NCBI GenBank assembly: GCA_017479935.1
Contig: JAFVBO010000049.1
Span: 1-64,000 of the forward strand
Reading direction: 5' to 3'
DNA from: Lachnospiraceae bacterium
Lineage (GTDB): Bacteria; Bacillota; Clostridia; Lachnospirales; Lachnospiraceae
Length of the DNA stretch: 64,000 nt
Under the pieces are notes generated by a model. It saw only the letters and a program-made list of their open reading frames with translations, ran no database searches and was not told the DNA's origin. The translations under genes were made by a program, and so were the position numbers. Below, one piece after another: positions 8,272 through 17,316 of the stretch (positions are counted from its first letter, which is position 1; each line of letters begins with the position of its first letter).

Positions 8272-10641
8272 TTACCACCCGGCCACTTTTGTCTTCATTT
8301 CTTTGATATCCAGCACGCCGCAGGCGAATCCTTTCCGCACCAGTTCCTCTGGAAGGTACTCATCGTACTTGTCAAACAGCGGCAGCTCTTTGGGATAAAT
8401 CAGCTCCAACGGATCGAAGGGCTTTGCCAGCTCTTCCTGCAAAACGGCGTAGAAGGTTTCCTCATCCGCCTGCATGGTAAACTGCATGTAAAACGGCCGT
8501 GCGGAGTCAAAGTTCTTCAGGCCAAGGCGCGCGCCGCACTTGATGCGCAGGAAGCGCTCCAGCGCCAGAAACGAGTAGGTTCCAAGCCAGGGAAGAAAGC
8601 ACCACATGCGCCCGCCCAGGTTGATGAGCTGCTTTTTTGTCACGCCGGCATGCAGCGCGGTAAAGCGGGCGTTAGTAAGACGCGTTTTCGCGTTTTCCAG
8701 CAGGTACGGGTACATCTTATCCTCTTCCAGCACTTTTTTCATCCGCTCCAGGATTTTCGTGTGCAGATCGCCGGGGCACTCGCCAAAGTAAGCCGGCACG
8801 CTTCCCTTTACCAGTTCGACGTAAACCTGATGACGCTTGTGATCGATGTCCAGCACGGTCCAGACGTGCCCGGCGATGGCCACCTTTTCCCCGATGGGCG
8901 GAGGGGAGACGATGGTGCCCAACTCCTGCGATTCACTTCGGACCGTATATTCTTCATTTTCCTGAAACACCCCGTAGAATTTATAGGAGTTAATCACGCG
9001 TTCCCCGGCCAGGCCGACAATCAGGCCGCCTTCTTCCGTCTGCTGGATGTGATCCCGCCGTATGAGCTCTAAAAGGAGCGTGCGGTAGTCTTCCTTGGTC
9101 ACCCGGTGAAAGTAGGTGAGGCTAAGCACCTTGTCCGCCAGGGCTTTAGGCGACAGTTCCCCGCAGGAGGCCAGCGTGCTCATGGTCTGGTGGTAGAGCA
9201 GGCTGTAAGGAAGGCGGGAGAGGCGCGGCGGTTCCACGAAGCGCTCTTCCACGTAGAGCTGAATAAGGGCGATGGCCTGCAGCAGCTTCCAGGGAATGGT
9301 GGAAGGAAGGAGCGCGCGGGCTTCCGGCTCGTCCTCCCGGATGACGAACCACATCTCCTGCGGGTCGCCCCGGCGCCCGGTGCGGCCCATGCGCTGCAAA
9401 AAGGAGGATACGGTCCAGGGGGCGTCGATCTGGAAGGCGCGCTCTAAGCGCCCGATGTCGATGCCTAGCTCTAAAGTGGAGGTGGTGACGGTGGTCATGT
9501 CGAAGCTGTTGTCTTTCATCATCTCCTCCGCCGTCTCGCGGTAGGAAACGGAGAGGTTTCCATGATGACTGAGGAAGCGGTCCGGCTCGCCTAGGCGCTC
9601 GCAGTACCTTCGCAGCGTGGTGGTGACGGCTTCGCACTCCTCGCGGGAGTTGACGAAGATGAGGCACTTTTTGCCACGCGTGTGTTCGAAGATGAAACCG
9701 AGGCCGGCATCCGCGCCGGAAGGGGCGGTGTCTGTTTTTTCCTCGATCATGTTTTCGGCCTGCGGGAGTGTGTCTTTCCCATTCGGCTGCAGGGGTTTCC
9801 GGCCCGCCTGCGGGAGTGTGTCTTTCCCATTCGGCTGCAGGGGTTTCCGGCCCGCCTGCGGGAGTGCGTTTTTCTCATTCACCTGTACCCGCGCCACAGG
9901 GCTCTCGGAGTCCTTTGGCGCGGGGGCTTTCTCCTGCTGATTTTGAATGTAATAGTGTGAAACCGAAATCCGCCATTTACTCTTGGCAGCGTCAAACTCC
10001 GGGATCAGGGTCTGCCTTCCGGTGCCACGGGACAAAAACTCGCCGGTGGCCTGCGGGTCACCCATGGTGGCAGACAGGCCAATGCGGCGGGGATTTACGC
10101 CCGCCAGCCTGGAAAGTCGCTCAATTAAGCATAGAGTCTGGCCGCCACGGTCGCCGCGCAGCAGGGAGTGCACCTCATCGATGACGATGAAGCGCAGATC
10201 GTGGAAGAGCTTCGGGATGGCGGCGTGCTTGCGCAGGAGCAGGGCCTCTAAGGATTCCGGCGTGATCTGCAGAATGCCGGAGGGGTGTTTCATGAGCCGA
10301 TCCTTGTGCGACTGCGCCACATCTCCATGCCAGTGCCAGACGGGGATGTTCCCTTCCGCGCAGAGATCTGTCAGGCGCTCAAACTGGTCATTGATGAGGG
10401 CCTTTAAGGGCCCGATGTAGATGCAGCCCACGGAGGCCGGCGGGTCTTCCGAGAACAGCGTGATGATGGGGAAGAAGGCGGCTTCTGTCTTCCCGGAGGC
10501 CGTGGAGGCGGTAAGGAGAAGGTTCTGATCGGTATTGAACAGAACATCCGCGGCGGCTACCTGGATGGCCCGCAAATTTTCCCAATGGTTTTGATAGATA
10601 AAATCCTGAATGAACGGGGCGTAACGGTCAAAGGCGTTCAA
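8272..10641 (-). CDS. Lhr-like superfamily 2 helicase (DEVH box)
   Basis: A 789-residue ATP-dependent nucleic acid helicase. Domain 1 has Walker A TASTASGKT (Lys near 51), DEVH at about 155-158 and SAT near 190. Domain 2 has SREECEAVTTTLRRY, TSTLELGIDIG and QRMGRTGRRGDP. A C-terminal Lhr-type region follows. Between the two RecA domains sits a low-complexity linker (about 235-310) with a 16-residue unit, KPLQPNGKDTLPQAGR, repeated at DNA level. I prefer the TTG at 10641 (AAAGGAG at ideal spacing) over the TTG at 10665. It resembles BrxHI helicases of BREX systems; the BrxC/D-like ATPase and TerB genes on the same strand at 19-22 kb may be its partners. No phage-defence role is shown. Confidence 0.9.
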   Translation of the reverse strand: MNAFDRYAPFIQDFIYQNHWENLRAIQVAAADVLFNTDQNLLLTASTASGKTEAAFFPIITLFSEDPPASVGCIYIGPLKALINDQFERLTDLCAEGNIPVWHWHGDVAQSHKDRLMKHPSGILQITPESLEALLLRKHAAIPKLFHDLRFIVIDEVHSLLRGDRGGQTLCLIERLSRLAGVNPRRIGLSATMGDPQATGEFLSRGTGRQTLIPEFDAAKSKWRISVSHYYIQNQQEKAPAPKDSESPVARVQVNEKNALPQAGRKPLQPNGKDTLPQAGRKPLQPNGKDTLPQAENMIEEKTDTAPSGADAGLGFIFEHTRGKKCLIFVNSREECEAVTTTLRRYCERLGEPDRFLSHHGNLSVSYRETAEEMMKDNSFDMTTVTTSTLELGIDIGRLERAFQIDAPWTVSSFLQRMGRTGRRGDPQEMWFVIREDEPEARALLPSTIPWKLLQAIALIQLYVEERFVEPPRLSRLPYSLLYHQTMSTLASCGELSPKALADKVLSLTYFHRVTKEDYRTLLLELIRRDHIQQTEEGGLIVGLAGERVINSYKFYGVFQENEEYTVRSESQELGTIVSPPPIGEKVAIAGHVWTVLDIDHKRHQVYVELVKGSVPAYFGECPGDLHTKILERMKKVLEEDKMYPYLLENAKTRLTNARFTALHAGVTKKQLINLGGRMWCFLPWLGTYSFLALERFLRIKCGARLGLKNFDSARPFYMQFTMQADEETFYAVLQEELAKPFDPLELIYPKELPLFDKYDEYLPEELVRKGFACGVLDIKEMKTKVAGW
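9770..9866. repeat. In-frame 48-bp tandem repeat in the helicase linker
   Basis: Two complete identical 48-bp units and a partial third, coding on the minus strand for repeated KPLQPNGKDTLPQAGR. Identity at DNA level indicates recent duplication. Confidence 0.9.
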
Positions 10642-10822
10642 GGGAAGGACTCCTTTCTGAGGCAATACTATCTTTTGTCATTGTATGCGTCCGGGGAGAT
10701 TTTGGCAAGGAAAAAGGATGATTCTCGGAAACTATCATGGCGATCGCCAGGAGGAGAAGGCACGTGGAGGCATGATGGCACCTCTTCTGATTACGCCTCC
10801 TTAAGAAAATCCTTAAAAATCC

Positions 10823-10851
10823 TTGACATGATTTGCACAAAGGGATACAAT
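10823..10851 (+). promoter_or_regulatory. Strong promoter of the Tat flavoprotein gene
   Basis: TTGACA-N17-TACAAT, close to consensus, about 80 bases before the start codon. The rest of the 290-base gap back to the helicase start shows no other clear feature. Confidence 0.8.
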
Positions 10852-10932
10852 ATAGGATGCAGTTTTTGAGGCATATTGCCCATAGAGCGGATCGCGTTCT
10901 TTGGGGTATAGAGAAAAGGAGAGTGCGTTATC

Positions 10933-12693
10933 ATGAAAAAGGAAAATTCCGGCATCAGCAGAAGAAGTTTCTTAAAGGGTGCCGCTGCAACAGCCGCCGG
11001 CGCTGCCGCATTCAGCGCCATGAATATGCCTGTACTGGCTGATGAAGAAGCCGCTGCTTCCGATGAGGCCATGACCGCTGAAAAGTGGATGAACACCAAG
11101 TGGAGCTTTGAGATTCCCCCGGCTCCGATTGATCCGAGCCTGATCGACCGTGAGTACACCGCCGACATCATCGTGGTAGGCGCCGGTATCGCCGGCCTCT
11201 GCACCGCTGTCAAGGCGAAGGAAGACGGCGCGGACGTTATCGTTTTCTCCGCCGGCCATGGCCCGACAGGACGTGGTGGTTCCAACCATGCGGCTGGCTC
11301 CAAGAAGCTGGATGCTCTGGGACTGGATTGGGGTCCGGAGCAGGAATCCAAGGAGATCAAGGTAGAGCAGATCGCCGGTACCTATCTCATGGATAAGAAG
11401 AAATGGGCGCGCTGGATCAACAACTCCCGTGAATCCGTGGATTGGATGATCGACAAGATGGAATCCCAGGGCTTAAAGACCTGCGTCGAGTTCGGTTACA
11501 ACGATGTCGATGACATCCTGACCGTTCCCCCGGCATCCCACAACTTCTACACCGATCAGATGCCTTTCGGCTCCCTGTTTGGCGCTCCGATGCAGGCGAA
11601 TGCCTACGCGGCTATCTTCCGCGATGAGATGGGCGGCCAGCTCGATTTCGAGATGGTAGCGCAGCAGCTTGTCCGTGAGGACAACAACACCGGTCGTGTC
11701 AGCGCGGTTATCGCTCTGGACAAGGACGGCAAGTATGTGAAGTACAACGCCAACAAGGCCGTTGTCCTGGCAACGGGCGACTTCTCCCGCAACCGTGACA
11801 TGATGGCCAAGTATGCCCCTTGGGTTTACAATGAGTACAAGGATTTCCTGAACTTCGACGAAGTTGATTACGATGCCGGCCTGATCTACACTGGCTTAAT
11901 GCCTGGCGATGGCCAGAAGATGGGTCTGTGGGTTGGCGCTGCATGGCAGAAGACCTTCCCGACCGCTCCGATGATCAACAGCGGCGTGCCTGGTCCCGCT
12001 CTGTTCAACGACATCACCAACTTCCTGGGCATCAACCTGGATTCCACCGGCCATCGTTTCCAGAACGAGGCCACGAACTTCGGTTTCGGTGCTTTCTCGC
12101 TGCTGCAGCTCCCTGATCAGATGGCATTTGGTATCTGGGATGCGGATTATGCGAAGGCTCAGGATTCCTGGGATTCCTTCGGATGCTGCGTAAGCTACGA
12201 AAACGGAATTAAGCCGAAGACCTCCGAGGAAGTGTTAGAGAGCTGGAAGGGCAGCTACACCATGGCTGACACCTTAGATGAGCTCCTGGATCAGCTGGGA
12301 TTTGAGGGTGAGGCCAAGGAAGCCGCGCTTAAGTCCATCGAGGATTACAACAAGTATGCGGAGCAGGGCTTAGATGAAGAGTTCCACAAGAACCCGAAGC
12401 TTTTGCAGACCATCAAGACGCCTCCGTTCTTTGGTTCCAAGACCGTGAAGAACTCCAACGCCATGGTATTCCTTACGATGTGCGGCGGCCTTCGCACCAA
12501 CGAGAAGATGCAGGTCTGCGACGCGGAAGACAAGCCGATCGAGGGTCTGTACAACACCGGTATCATGACCGGCGACTTCTACGCCAACAGCTACAACTTC
12601 GCAATCTACGGCCAGAACCTGGGCGGCACCTGCTGCACGCTGTCCTACCTGCTTGGCAAGGATCTGGCAGAGCTGTGCAAGGCTGAGGCATAA
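10933..12693 (+). CDS. Tat-exported FAD-dependent reductase of the fumarate/urocanate reductase family
   Basis: A 586-residue flavoprotein beginning with a twin-arginine signal (SRRSFLKG, then an Ala-rich stretch) and a Glu/Ala-rich linker. The FAD-binding Rossmann motif DIIVVGAGIAGL lies near residue 80, with the ATGDFSRN segment and C-terminal GGLRT and GIMTGDFYANSY elements typical of the succinate dehydrogenase/fumarate reductase flavoprotein fold. Unlike the flavoprotein at 29.7 kb it lacks an FMN-binding domain, so electrons must come from another exported carrier. Relatives reduce small dietary or host-derived enoates during anaerobic respiration; the substrate here cannot be read from sequence. 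It has its own strong promoter and terminator and precedes the D-serine genes. Confidence 0.85.
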   Translation: MKKENSGISRRSFLKGAAATAAGAAAFSAMNMPVLADEEAAASDEAMTAEKWMNTKWSFEIPPAPIDPSLIDREYTADIIVVGAGIAGLCTAVKAKEDGADVIVFSAGHGPTGRGGSNHAAGSKKLDALGLDWGPEQESKEIKVEQIAGTYLMDKKKWARWINNSRESVDWMIDKMESQGLKTCVEFGYNDVDDILTVPPASHNFYTDQMPFGSLFGAPMQANAYAAIFRDEMGGQLDFEMVAQQLVREDNNTGRVSAVIALDKDGKYVKYNANKAVVLATGDFSRNRDMMAKYAPWVYNEYKDFLNFDEVDYDAGLIYTGLMPGDGQKMGLWVGAAWQKTFPTAPMINSGVPGPALFNDITNFLGINLDSTGHRFQNEATNFGFGAFSLLQLPDQMAFGIWDADYAKAQDSWDSFGCCVSYENGIKPKTSEEVLESWKGSYTMADTLDELLDQLGFEGEAKEAALKSIEDYNKYAEQGLDEEFHKNPKLLQTIKTPPFFGSKTVKNSNAMVFLTMCGGLRTNEKMQVCDAEDKPIEGLYNTGIMTGDFYANSYNFAIYGQNLGGTCCTLSYLLGKDLAELCKAEA

Positions 12694-12763
12694 AAACCTC
12701 TTGCGGCGCAAGGAAACTTGCAGGCCGCGTTCCGACTTACAAGTATAAGTAAAGACCAAAAGG

Positions 12764-12793
12764 CCCTGGCAGGGAAACCTGCCAGGGTCTTTT
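12764..12793 (+). terminator. Terminator of the flavoprotein gene
   Basis: A perfect 10-bp stem CCCTGGCAGG/CCTGCCAGGG with GAAA tetraloop, followed by TCTTTT and preceded by AAAAGG, so it could work both ways. Confidence 0.9.
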
Positions 12794-12817
12794 CCTATTC
12801 ACGGGTCCATAGTAACG
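12793..12817. repeat. Solo CACGGGTC-core hairpin motif
   Basis: CCTATTCACGGGTCCATAG is a single copy of the motif that bounds the elements at 1620-1811 and 34090-34255. Here only CTAT/ATAG can pair around the TCACGGGTCC core. Confidence 0.6.
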
Positions 12818-12867
12818 CTTTTGATGATATTGTGCTAAAAAAATACAAAAAAAGACCACCCTCCCTG

Positions 12868-12896
12868 TTGACAACTACCAAAAAGAAGCGTATGGT
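12868..12896 (+). promoter_or_regulatory. Promoter of the D-serine operon
   Basis: TTGACA-N17-TATGGT, about 90 bases before the permease start; the predicted transcription start (about 12903) lies right beside the inverted repeat at 12907-12941. Confidence 0.7.
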
Positions 12897-12906
12897 TGCA
12901 TCAGAA

Positions 12907-12941
12907 TTAAATCAGATTTAAAAATGTTCAATCTGATTTAA
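12907..12941 (+). promoter_or_regulatory. Candidate operator of the D-serine operon
   Basis: An 11-bp inverted repeat, TTAAATCAGAT and ATCTGATTTAA, with a 13-base spacer, just downstream of the promoter. The XRE-cupin regulator at 17317-17871 is a plausible but unproven ligand. Confidence 0.5.
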
Positions 12942-12984
12942 AAATGATCGGCCACACGAAGGCCACGAAAGGAGAGTGCTTTTT

Positions 12985-14334
12985 ATGAGTACTGCATGGG
13001 TTGTAGCAGCAATTGTTTTATCAATTGTACTGCTGGTTCTGCTCACCGTCAAGGTGAAGCTTCATCCTTTTTTTGCGTTGATGTTTTCCGCGCTGTTTTT
13101 CGGCGTGATCATCGGGCAGAATATCAATGATGTGTTAAACGCGTTTACGAGCGGCTTAGGCGACACGATCGCCGGGATCGGTATCGTTATCGCGATCGGC
13201 ACCGTCATGGGCGCCCTTTTGGAGAAGAGCGGCGCGGCTGAGACGATGGCGGAGACCATCTTAAAGATCACCGGACCGAAGCATGCGGCCCTGGGTCTTG
13301 CAATCACCGGATACTTTGTTTCCATCCCTGTTTTCTGCGACAGCGCGTACGTTCTGCTCAGCCCCTTAGCCAAGAGAATGTCCCGCGACACCAAGGTCAG
13401 CATGACCACGATGGCTCTGGCCTTAGCCAGCGGTCTTCACGCGACGCACATGCTGGTTCCCCCGACGCCCGGCCCGCTTTCCGTTGCCGGTATTGTAGGC
13501 GCGGACCTTGGCATGGTTATCCTGCTTGGTATGATCGTTTCCATCCCCGTTGTGCTGGTGGCTTTGGCTGCGGCCAAGTTCTTCGGCAAGAAGTATGATT
13601 ACCTGCCCACCATCCCGGATGAGGAAGACCTGGGCGCGAATGCCAAGAAGGTTGGCCCCGTGGCAGCCTTCCTGCCGATCCTGCTTCCCATCGCTCTGAT
13701 GCTGCTCCGCACGATCGCCTCTCTGGAATCTCACCCCTTCGGAGAAGGCTTCATCGCTGCTTTCTTTAACGTAGTCGGTACCGCTACCTTCGCGCTGTTA
13801 ATCGGTCTGGTAATCGCGTTTGTCAACTATGTCCGCGTGAAACCCGAGGACAAGCAGGTCTGGACGTTTGACGGCGAGTTCGGCGAGGCCTTAAAGACGG
13901 CCGGCCAGATCGTTCTGATCGTTGGCGCCGGCGGCGGATTTGCCACTGTATTAAAGCTCTCCAACATCAGCGAGATCGTTACCACTGCCTTCTCGGGCGT
14001 GTCCCTGGGCATCCTGGTTCCGTTTATCATCGGCGCCATCTTCCGTACCTGCATCGGTTCCGGTACCGTCGGCATGATCACGGCCGCTACCATGCTGCTG
14101 CCTCTGATGGACGTTCTTGGCTTTACCAGCCCTATGGGCCGCGTCATCGCCATGCTGGCCTGCGCGTCCGGCGGTGCCATGATCTGGCACGGCAACGACG
14201 ACTTCTTCTGGGTTGTCACCGCAACCTCCGAGATGCCGGCTGACGTTGGATACAAGACCATCCCGATCATCAGTATCCTGCAGGCTGTGACGTCCCTGAT
14301 CTGCGTATACATTCTGCAAATGATCTTCCTGTAA
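12985..14334 (+). CDS. GntP-family permease, probable D-serine transporter (DsdX-like)
   Basis: A 449-residue integral membrane protein with about 12-14 hydrophobic segments and the GntP-family signatures GLGDTIAGIGIVIAIGTVMG and SIPVFCDSAYVLL. The family moves gluconate and related acids; DsdX, the E. coli D-serine/H+ symporter, belongs to it. The two genes that follow encode D-amino-acid PLP enzymes, which argues for D-serine or D-threonine rather than gluconate. The ATG at 12985 follows GAAAGGAG. It is the first gene of a three-gene operon with a strong promoter and a candidate operator just upstream. Substrate assignment is inference from neighbours. Confidence 0.85.
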   Translation: MSTAWVVAAIVLSIVLLVLLTVKVKLHPFFALMFSALFFGVIIGQNINDVLNAFTSGLGDTIAGIGIVIAIGTVMGALLEKSGAAETMAETILKITGPKHAALGLAITGYFVSIPVFCDSAYVLLSPLAKRMSRDTKVSMTTMALALASGLHATHMLVPPTPGPLSVAGIVGADLGMVILLGMIVSIPVVLVALAAAKFFGKKYDYLPTIPDEEDLGANAKKVGPVAAFLPILLPIALMLLRTIASLESHPFGEGFIAAFFNVVGTATFALLIGLVIAFVNYVRVKPEDKQVWTFDGEFGEALKTAGQIVLIVGAGGGFATVLKLSNISEIVTTAFSGVSLGILVPFIIGAIFRTCIGSGTVGMITAATMLLPLMDVLGFTSPMGRVIAMLACASGGAMIWHGNDDFFWVVTATSEMPADVGYKTIPIISILQAVTSLICVYILQMIFL

Positions 14335-14401
14335 GATATAGTTTTGGCTCCGACCCTGTGGCTTTCGCCATGGGGCGGTGCTATGATAGAGGAGAAAAGC
14401 A

Positions 14402-15514
14402 ATGAAACAGTCTGAACTGATGACCCCCGCCGTCATCTGCAACCTGGACGCGCTGGAGGGAAACTTAAAGAGATATCATGAAGCGGCGAAGGCAAACGGC
14501 AAGGAGCTTTGGCCGATGATTAAGACGCACAAGAGTACCGAAGTGGCGCGGATGCAGGTGGCAGCCGGCGCAACCGGTTTTCTTTGCGGCAACTTAGAGG
14601 AAGCGGAAGCCGTTTCCTACTTGGGAAAGAAAGTCATGTTGGCCTACCCGGTAGCGAGTAAGGAAAATATCGCGAAGGCCATCGAGATCGCGAAGAAGTG
14701 CGACTTTTATCTGCGCCTGGACGGCGTGGAGGCCGCAGCCATGATCGATGCGCAGGCGAAAGAAGCCGGCATCGTCATGAAGTACACGCTGATCATCAAT
14801 GCCGGTCTGGACCGCTTCGGTGTCAAGCCGGAAGATGCGGTGGACATGGCGAAGAAGCTGGCAGAGTTTAAGAACCTGAAATTCATGGGTATTTCCACTC
14901 ATCCGGGCCAGGTATACGCTGCCAAGAGCGCGGCGGAAGTCCCTGCCTATATCGAGCAGGAATACAACGTGATCAAGACCGCCGTGGACAGCCTGAAGGC
15001 TGCCGGCTTTACCTGTGAAATCGTTTCCACCGGCTCCACGCCGACTTTCTGGGGAACCATTCACAACGAGTACGTGAACGTGCTGCACCCCGGCAACTAT
15101 GTGTTCCATGACACTATTCAGATGTCCATCGACGTGGCGAAGGAAGAGGAGTGCGCCGTGTATATTTACGCAACCGTCATCTCCCATCCGCAGAAGGACC
15201 TGTACATCTGCGATGCCGGCACGAAGTGCTTTGCGCTGGATCAGGGCGCGCACGGCAACGATTCGATCAAGGGCTACGGCACGATCAAGGGTCATCCGGA
15301 GCTGACCATGTATGCGCTGTCCGAGGAAGTGGGCAAGATGCATGCGGACGGCCCCACCACGCTGAAGGTAGGCGATAAGATCGAAGTGATCCCGAACCAT
15401 TCCTGCCCGACGTTCAACAACACCAGCTACGCCATCGGCGTGCGCGGCGGTGAGGTGGAGCGGATTATCCATGTCGATTTCCGCGAGAATTCGACTTTTA
15501 AGGGAATTCGATAA
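14402..15514 (+). CDS. Fold-type III PLP enzyme: D-serine dehydratase/D-threonine aldolase (DSD1-like)
   Basis: A 370-residue enzyme with an alanine-racemase-like N-terminal barrel. The Schiff-base lysine is expected at Lys41 in the motif IKTHKS, and the C-terminal domain carries PNHSC (His333, Cys335), the zinc ligands that define the eukaryotic-type D-serine dehydratase/D-threonine aldolase group. It would cleave D-serine to pyruvate and ammonia or D-threonine to glycine and acetaldehyde. Standing between a DsdX-like permease and an unrelated dsdA, it may widen the substrate range of the operon. An AGGAG-type site precedes the ATG. Aldolase against dehydratase activity cannot be settled from sequence. 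Confidence 0.85.
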   Translation: MKQSELMTPAVICNLDALEGNLKRYHEAAKANGKELWPMIKTHKSTEVARMQVAAGATGFLCGNLEEAEAVSYLGKKVMLAYPVASKENIAKAIEIAKKCDFYLRLDGVEAAAMIDAQAKEAGIVMKYTLIINAGLDRFGVKPEDAVDMAKKLAEFKNLKFMGISTHPGQVYAAKSAAEVPAYIEQEYNVIKTAVDSLKAAGFTCEIVSTGSTPTFWGTIHNEYVNVLHPGNYVFHDTIQMSIDVAKEEECAVYIYATVISHPQKDLYICDAGTKCFALDQGAHGNDSIKGYGTIKGHPELTMYALSEEVGKMHADGPTTLKVGDKIEVIPNHSCPTFNNTSYAIGVRGGEVERIIHVDFRENSTFKGIR

Positions 15515-15519
15515 TCAAT

Positions 15520-15552
15520 AAAGCCGGGCTGGCGGCGTCTGGCCCCGGCTTT
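15520..15552 (+). terminator. Intra-operon hairpin before dsdA
   Basis: AAAGCCGGG pairs with CCCGGCTTT, followed by CGAAG rather than a T run. It probably lowers or stabilises dsdA transcript rather than ending transcription fully. Confidence 0.5.
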
Positions 15553-15603
15553 CGAAGATTGCCCGTGTGATTGCTAAGCGCATGGGTATTTGGGAGGTTA
15601 AGA

Positions 15604-16947
15604 ATGATGGATGCAAAGAAATATATCGATACCATTCCGGCCGTGAAAGATGTGGCCGAGAAAAAGGAAACCGTGTGGGTGAACCCGCGTTTTCTGCCCT
15701 TTGAGGTGACCGATGGCGTCTGCCAGCTGGTTGTCTCCGACGAGGACATCGCGGATGCCGAGGCACGCTTAGCGCGCTTTGCGCCGTTTATCATGCGGTG
15801 CTTCCCCGAGACGCGGGAGACGAACGGTCTGATCGAATCCCCGCTCGCGGATATTCCGAAGATGCAGAAGGCCCTTCAGGAGACCTACGGGGTTTCCATC
15901 CCGGGACGCCTGATGCTGAAGATGGACAGCCATCTGGCCATCGCCGGCTCCATCAAGGCTCGCGGCGGCATTTATGAAGTGTTAAAGCACGCGGAAGATC
16001 TGGCCACCCTTGCCGGAAAACTGCGCGTGGACGAGGATTACGCAAAGCTCGCCGACGATGAGATGAAGGCCTTCTTTGGCCAGTACACGGTGCAGGTTGG
16101 TTCCACCGGAAACCTGGGCCTTTCCATCGGTATCATGAGCGCCGCGCTGGGTTTCAAGGTGAAGGTGCACATGTCCGCCGACGCGAGACAGTGGAAGAAG
16201 GACCTGCTGCGCAGCAAGGGCGTGGAAGTGATCGAGTACGCGGACGACTATTCGAAGGCCGTGGCGGAAGGCCGCCGAAATTCGGATGCCGACCCGATGA
16301 GCTACTTTGTGGACGATGAGAAGTCCGTCAACCTGTTCCTTGGCTACGCGGTTGCCGCGAAGCGCCTGAAAGCGCAGTTTGATGAGATGGGCATCGTCAT
16401 CGACGAAGCGCACCCGCTGATCGTGACGATCCCGGCCGGCGTGGGCGGAGCGCCCGGCGGCGTGGCCTATGGCTTAAAGCGCGTCTTTAAGGACAATGTC
16501 CACTGCTTCCTGGCAGAGCCTGTCATGTGCCCGTCCGTGCTTCTGGGTCTGGCGACACAGGAGTACGAGAAGGCCAATGTGCATGAATTTGGCATCTCCG
16601 GCGTGACCGAGGCCGACGGCCTGGCCTGCGCGGCCCCTTCAGGCTTTGTCACCCGCATCCTGCAGAACCTTGTCTCTGGCGACTTCACCGTGGACGATTA
16701 TCGCCTGTACGACTACCTGCGTCTGCTGCATGGCACGGAAGGCAAGCTGATCGAGCCGTCCAGCTGCGCGGCCTTCATCGGCCCTTGCATGCTGCTTCAG
16801 TACGAGGCATCCCGCCAGTACTGCGCCGAGCACGGCCTGGACGAGAAGCGTCTGGCTAACAGCGTTCAGATCGCGTGGGCGACGGGCGGCCGTCTGGTGC
16901 CGGAAGAGATCTGGAAAGAGTATTTGGCGAAGGAAATGAAGCACTAA
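15604..16947 (+). CDS. dsdA: D-serine ammonia-lyase
   Basis: Converts D-serine to pyruvate and ammonia with PLP. The 447-residue protein aligns along its whole length with E. coli DsdA as I remember it: TVWVNPRF, ARFAPFI, the PLP-lysine motif AGSIKARGGIYEVL (Lys118, same number as in E. coli), VGSTGNLGLSIGIMSAALGFKV, HMSADARQWKK and the PAGVGGAPGG phosphate loop. GGGAGG lies 6 bases before the ATG at 15604; a second ATG follows at once. Last gene of the permease/DSD1/dsdA operon; convergent with the XRE-cupin regulator across a run of three hairpins and a terminator. Confidence 0.96.
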   Translation: MMDAKKYIDTIPAVKDVAEKKETVWVNPRFLPFEVTDGVCQLVVSDEDIADAEARLARFAPFIMRCFPETRETNGLIESPLADIPKMQKALQETYGVSIPGRLMLKMDSHLAIAGSIKARGGIYEVLKHAEDLATLAGKLRVDEDYAKLADDEMKAFFGQYTVQVGSTGNLGLSIGIMSAALGFKVKVHMSADARQWKKDLLRSKGVEVIEYADDYSKAVAEGRRNSDADPMSYFVDDEKSVNLFLGYAVAAKRLKAQFDEMGIVIDEAHPLIVTIPAGVGGAPGGVAYGLKRVFKDNVHCFLAEPVMCPSVLLGLATQEYEKANVHEFGISGVTEADGLACAAPSGFVTRILQNLVSGDFTVDDYRLYDYLRLLHGTEGKLIEPSSCAAFIGPCMLLQYEASRQYCAEHGLDEKRLANSVQIAWATGGRLVPEEIWKEYLAKEMKH

Positions 16948-17054
16948 GCCAATAGGGAAAAGGAAATAAGGAAGAGTAGATAGGGACGATCTATTTTGCG
17001 GGCTTGCAAAATGGAGCATTCCTATCTGCTTTTAGGAAGCTTCCGGAGGCTGGG

Positions 17055-17223
17055 TTGCATGGGGAACAGGGCGTTTCGAGGCAAACCCCATGCAAATAAG
17101 AAGCTAACGATAGCTGAGTTGCATGGGAAACAAGCTATTTCGAGCGAAATCCCATGCAAGTAGGAAGCTAGGGAGGGCTAGATTGCATGGGAAACAAGAT
17201 ATTTCGAGCGAAAACCCATGCAA
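17055..17223. repeat. Three tandem 41-nt hairpins with exact 64-bp period
   Basis: Hairpins at 17055-17095, 17119-17159 and 17183-17223 share the arms TTGCATGGG...CCCATGCAA and a TTTCGAG loop region. The 23-base spacers resemble each other too (AGGAAGCTA-type). The array lies between the convergent ends of dsdA and the regulator gene. Confidence 0.85.
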
Positions 17224-17263
17224 AATAAAAGTTGCCTTCGCCCGAACCAAGTTTAAGAAGCGA

Positions 17264-17310
17264 GAAAAGCGCAGGCAAGGAGGAAAAACAAGCCTTTGCC
17301 TGCGCTTTTC
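17264..17310. terminator. GCGCAGGC-type bidirectional terminator
   Basis: A perfect 15-bp stem, GAAAAGCGCAGGCAA with TTGCCTGCGCTTTTC, giving A/T tails on both sides. The same stem core occurs twice at 40037-40141 and twice at 45601-45700. Confidence 0.85.
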
Positions 17311-17316
17311 AATTTG

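Noticed and set aside
12985-14334. Gluconate permease assignment
   Set aside because: GntP family membership alone would allow it, but the operon partners act on D-amino acids and no gluconate kinase or dehydratase is near.
17055-17223. CRISPR array (41-base repeats, 23-base spacers)
   Set aside because: Only three units, the repeats differ from each other, the spacers resemble each other, each unit is a long hairpin, and there are no cas genes.
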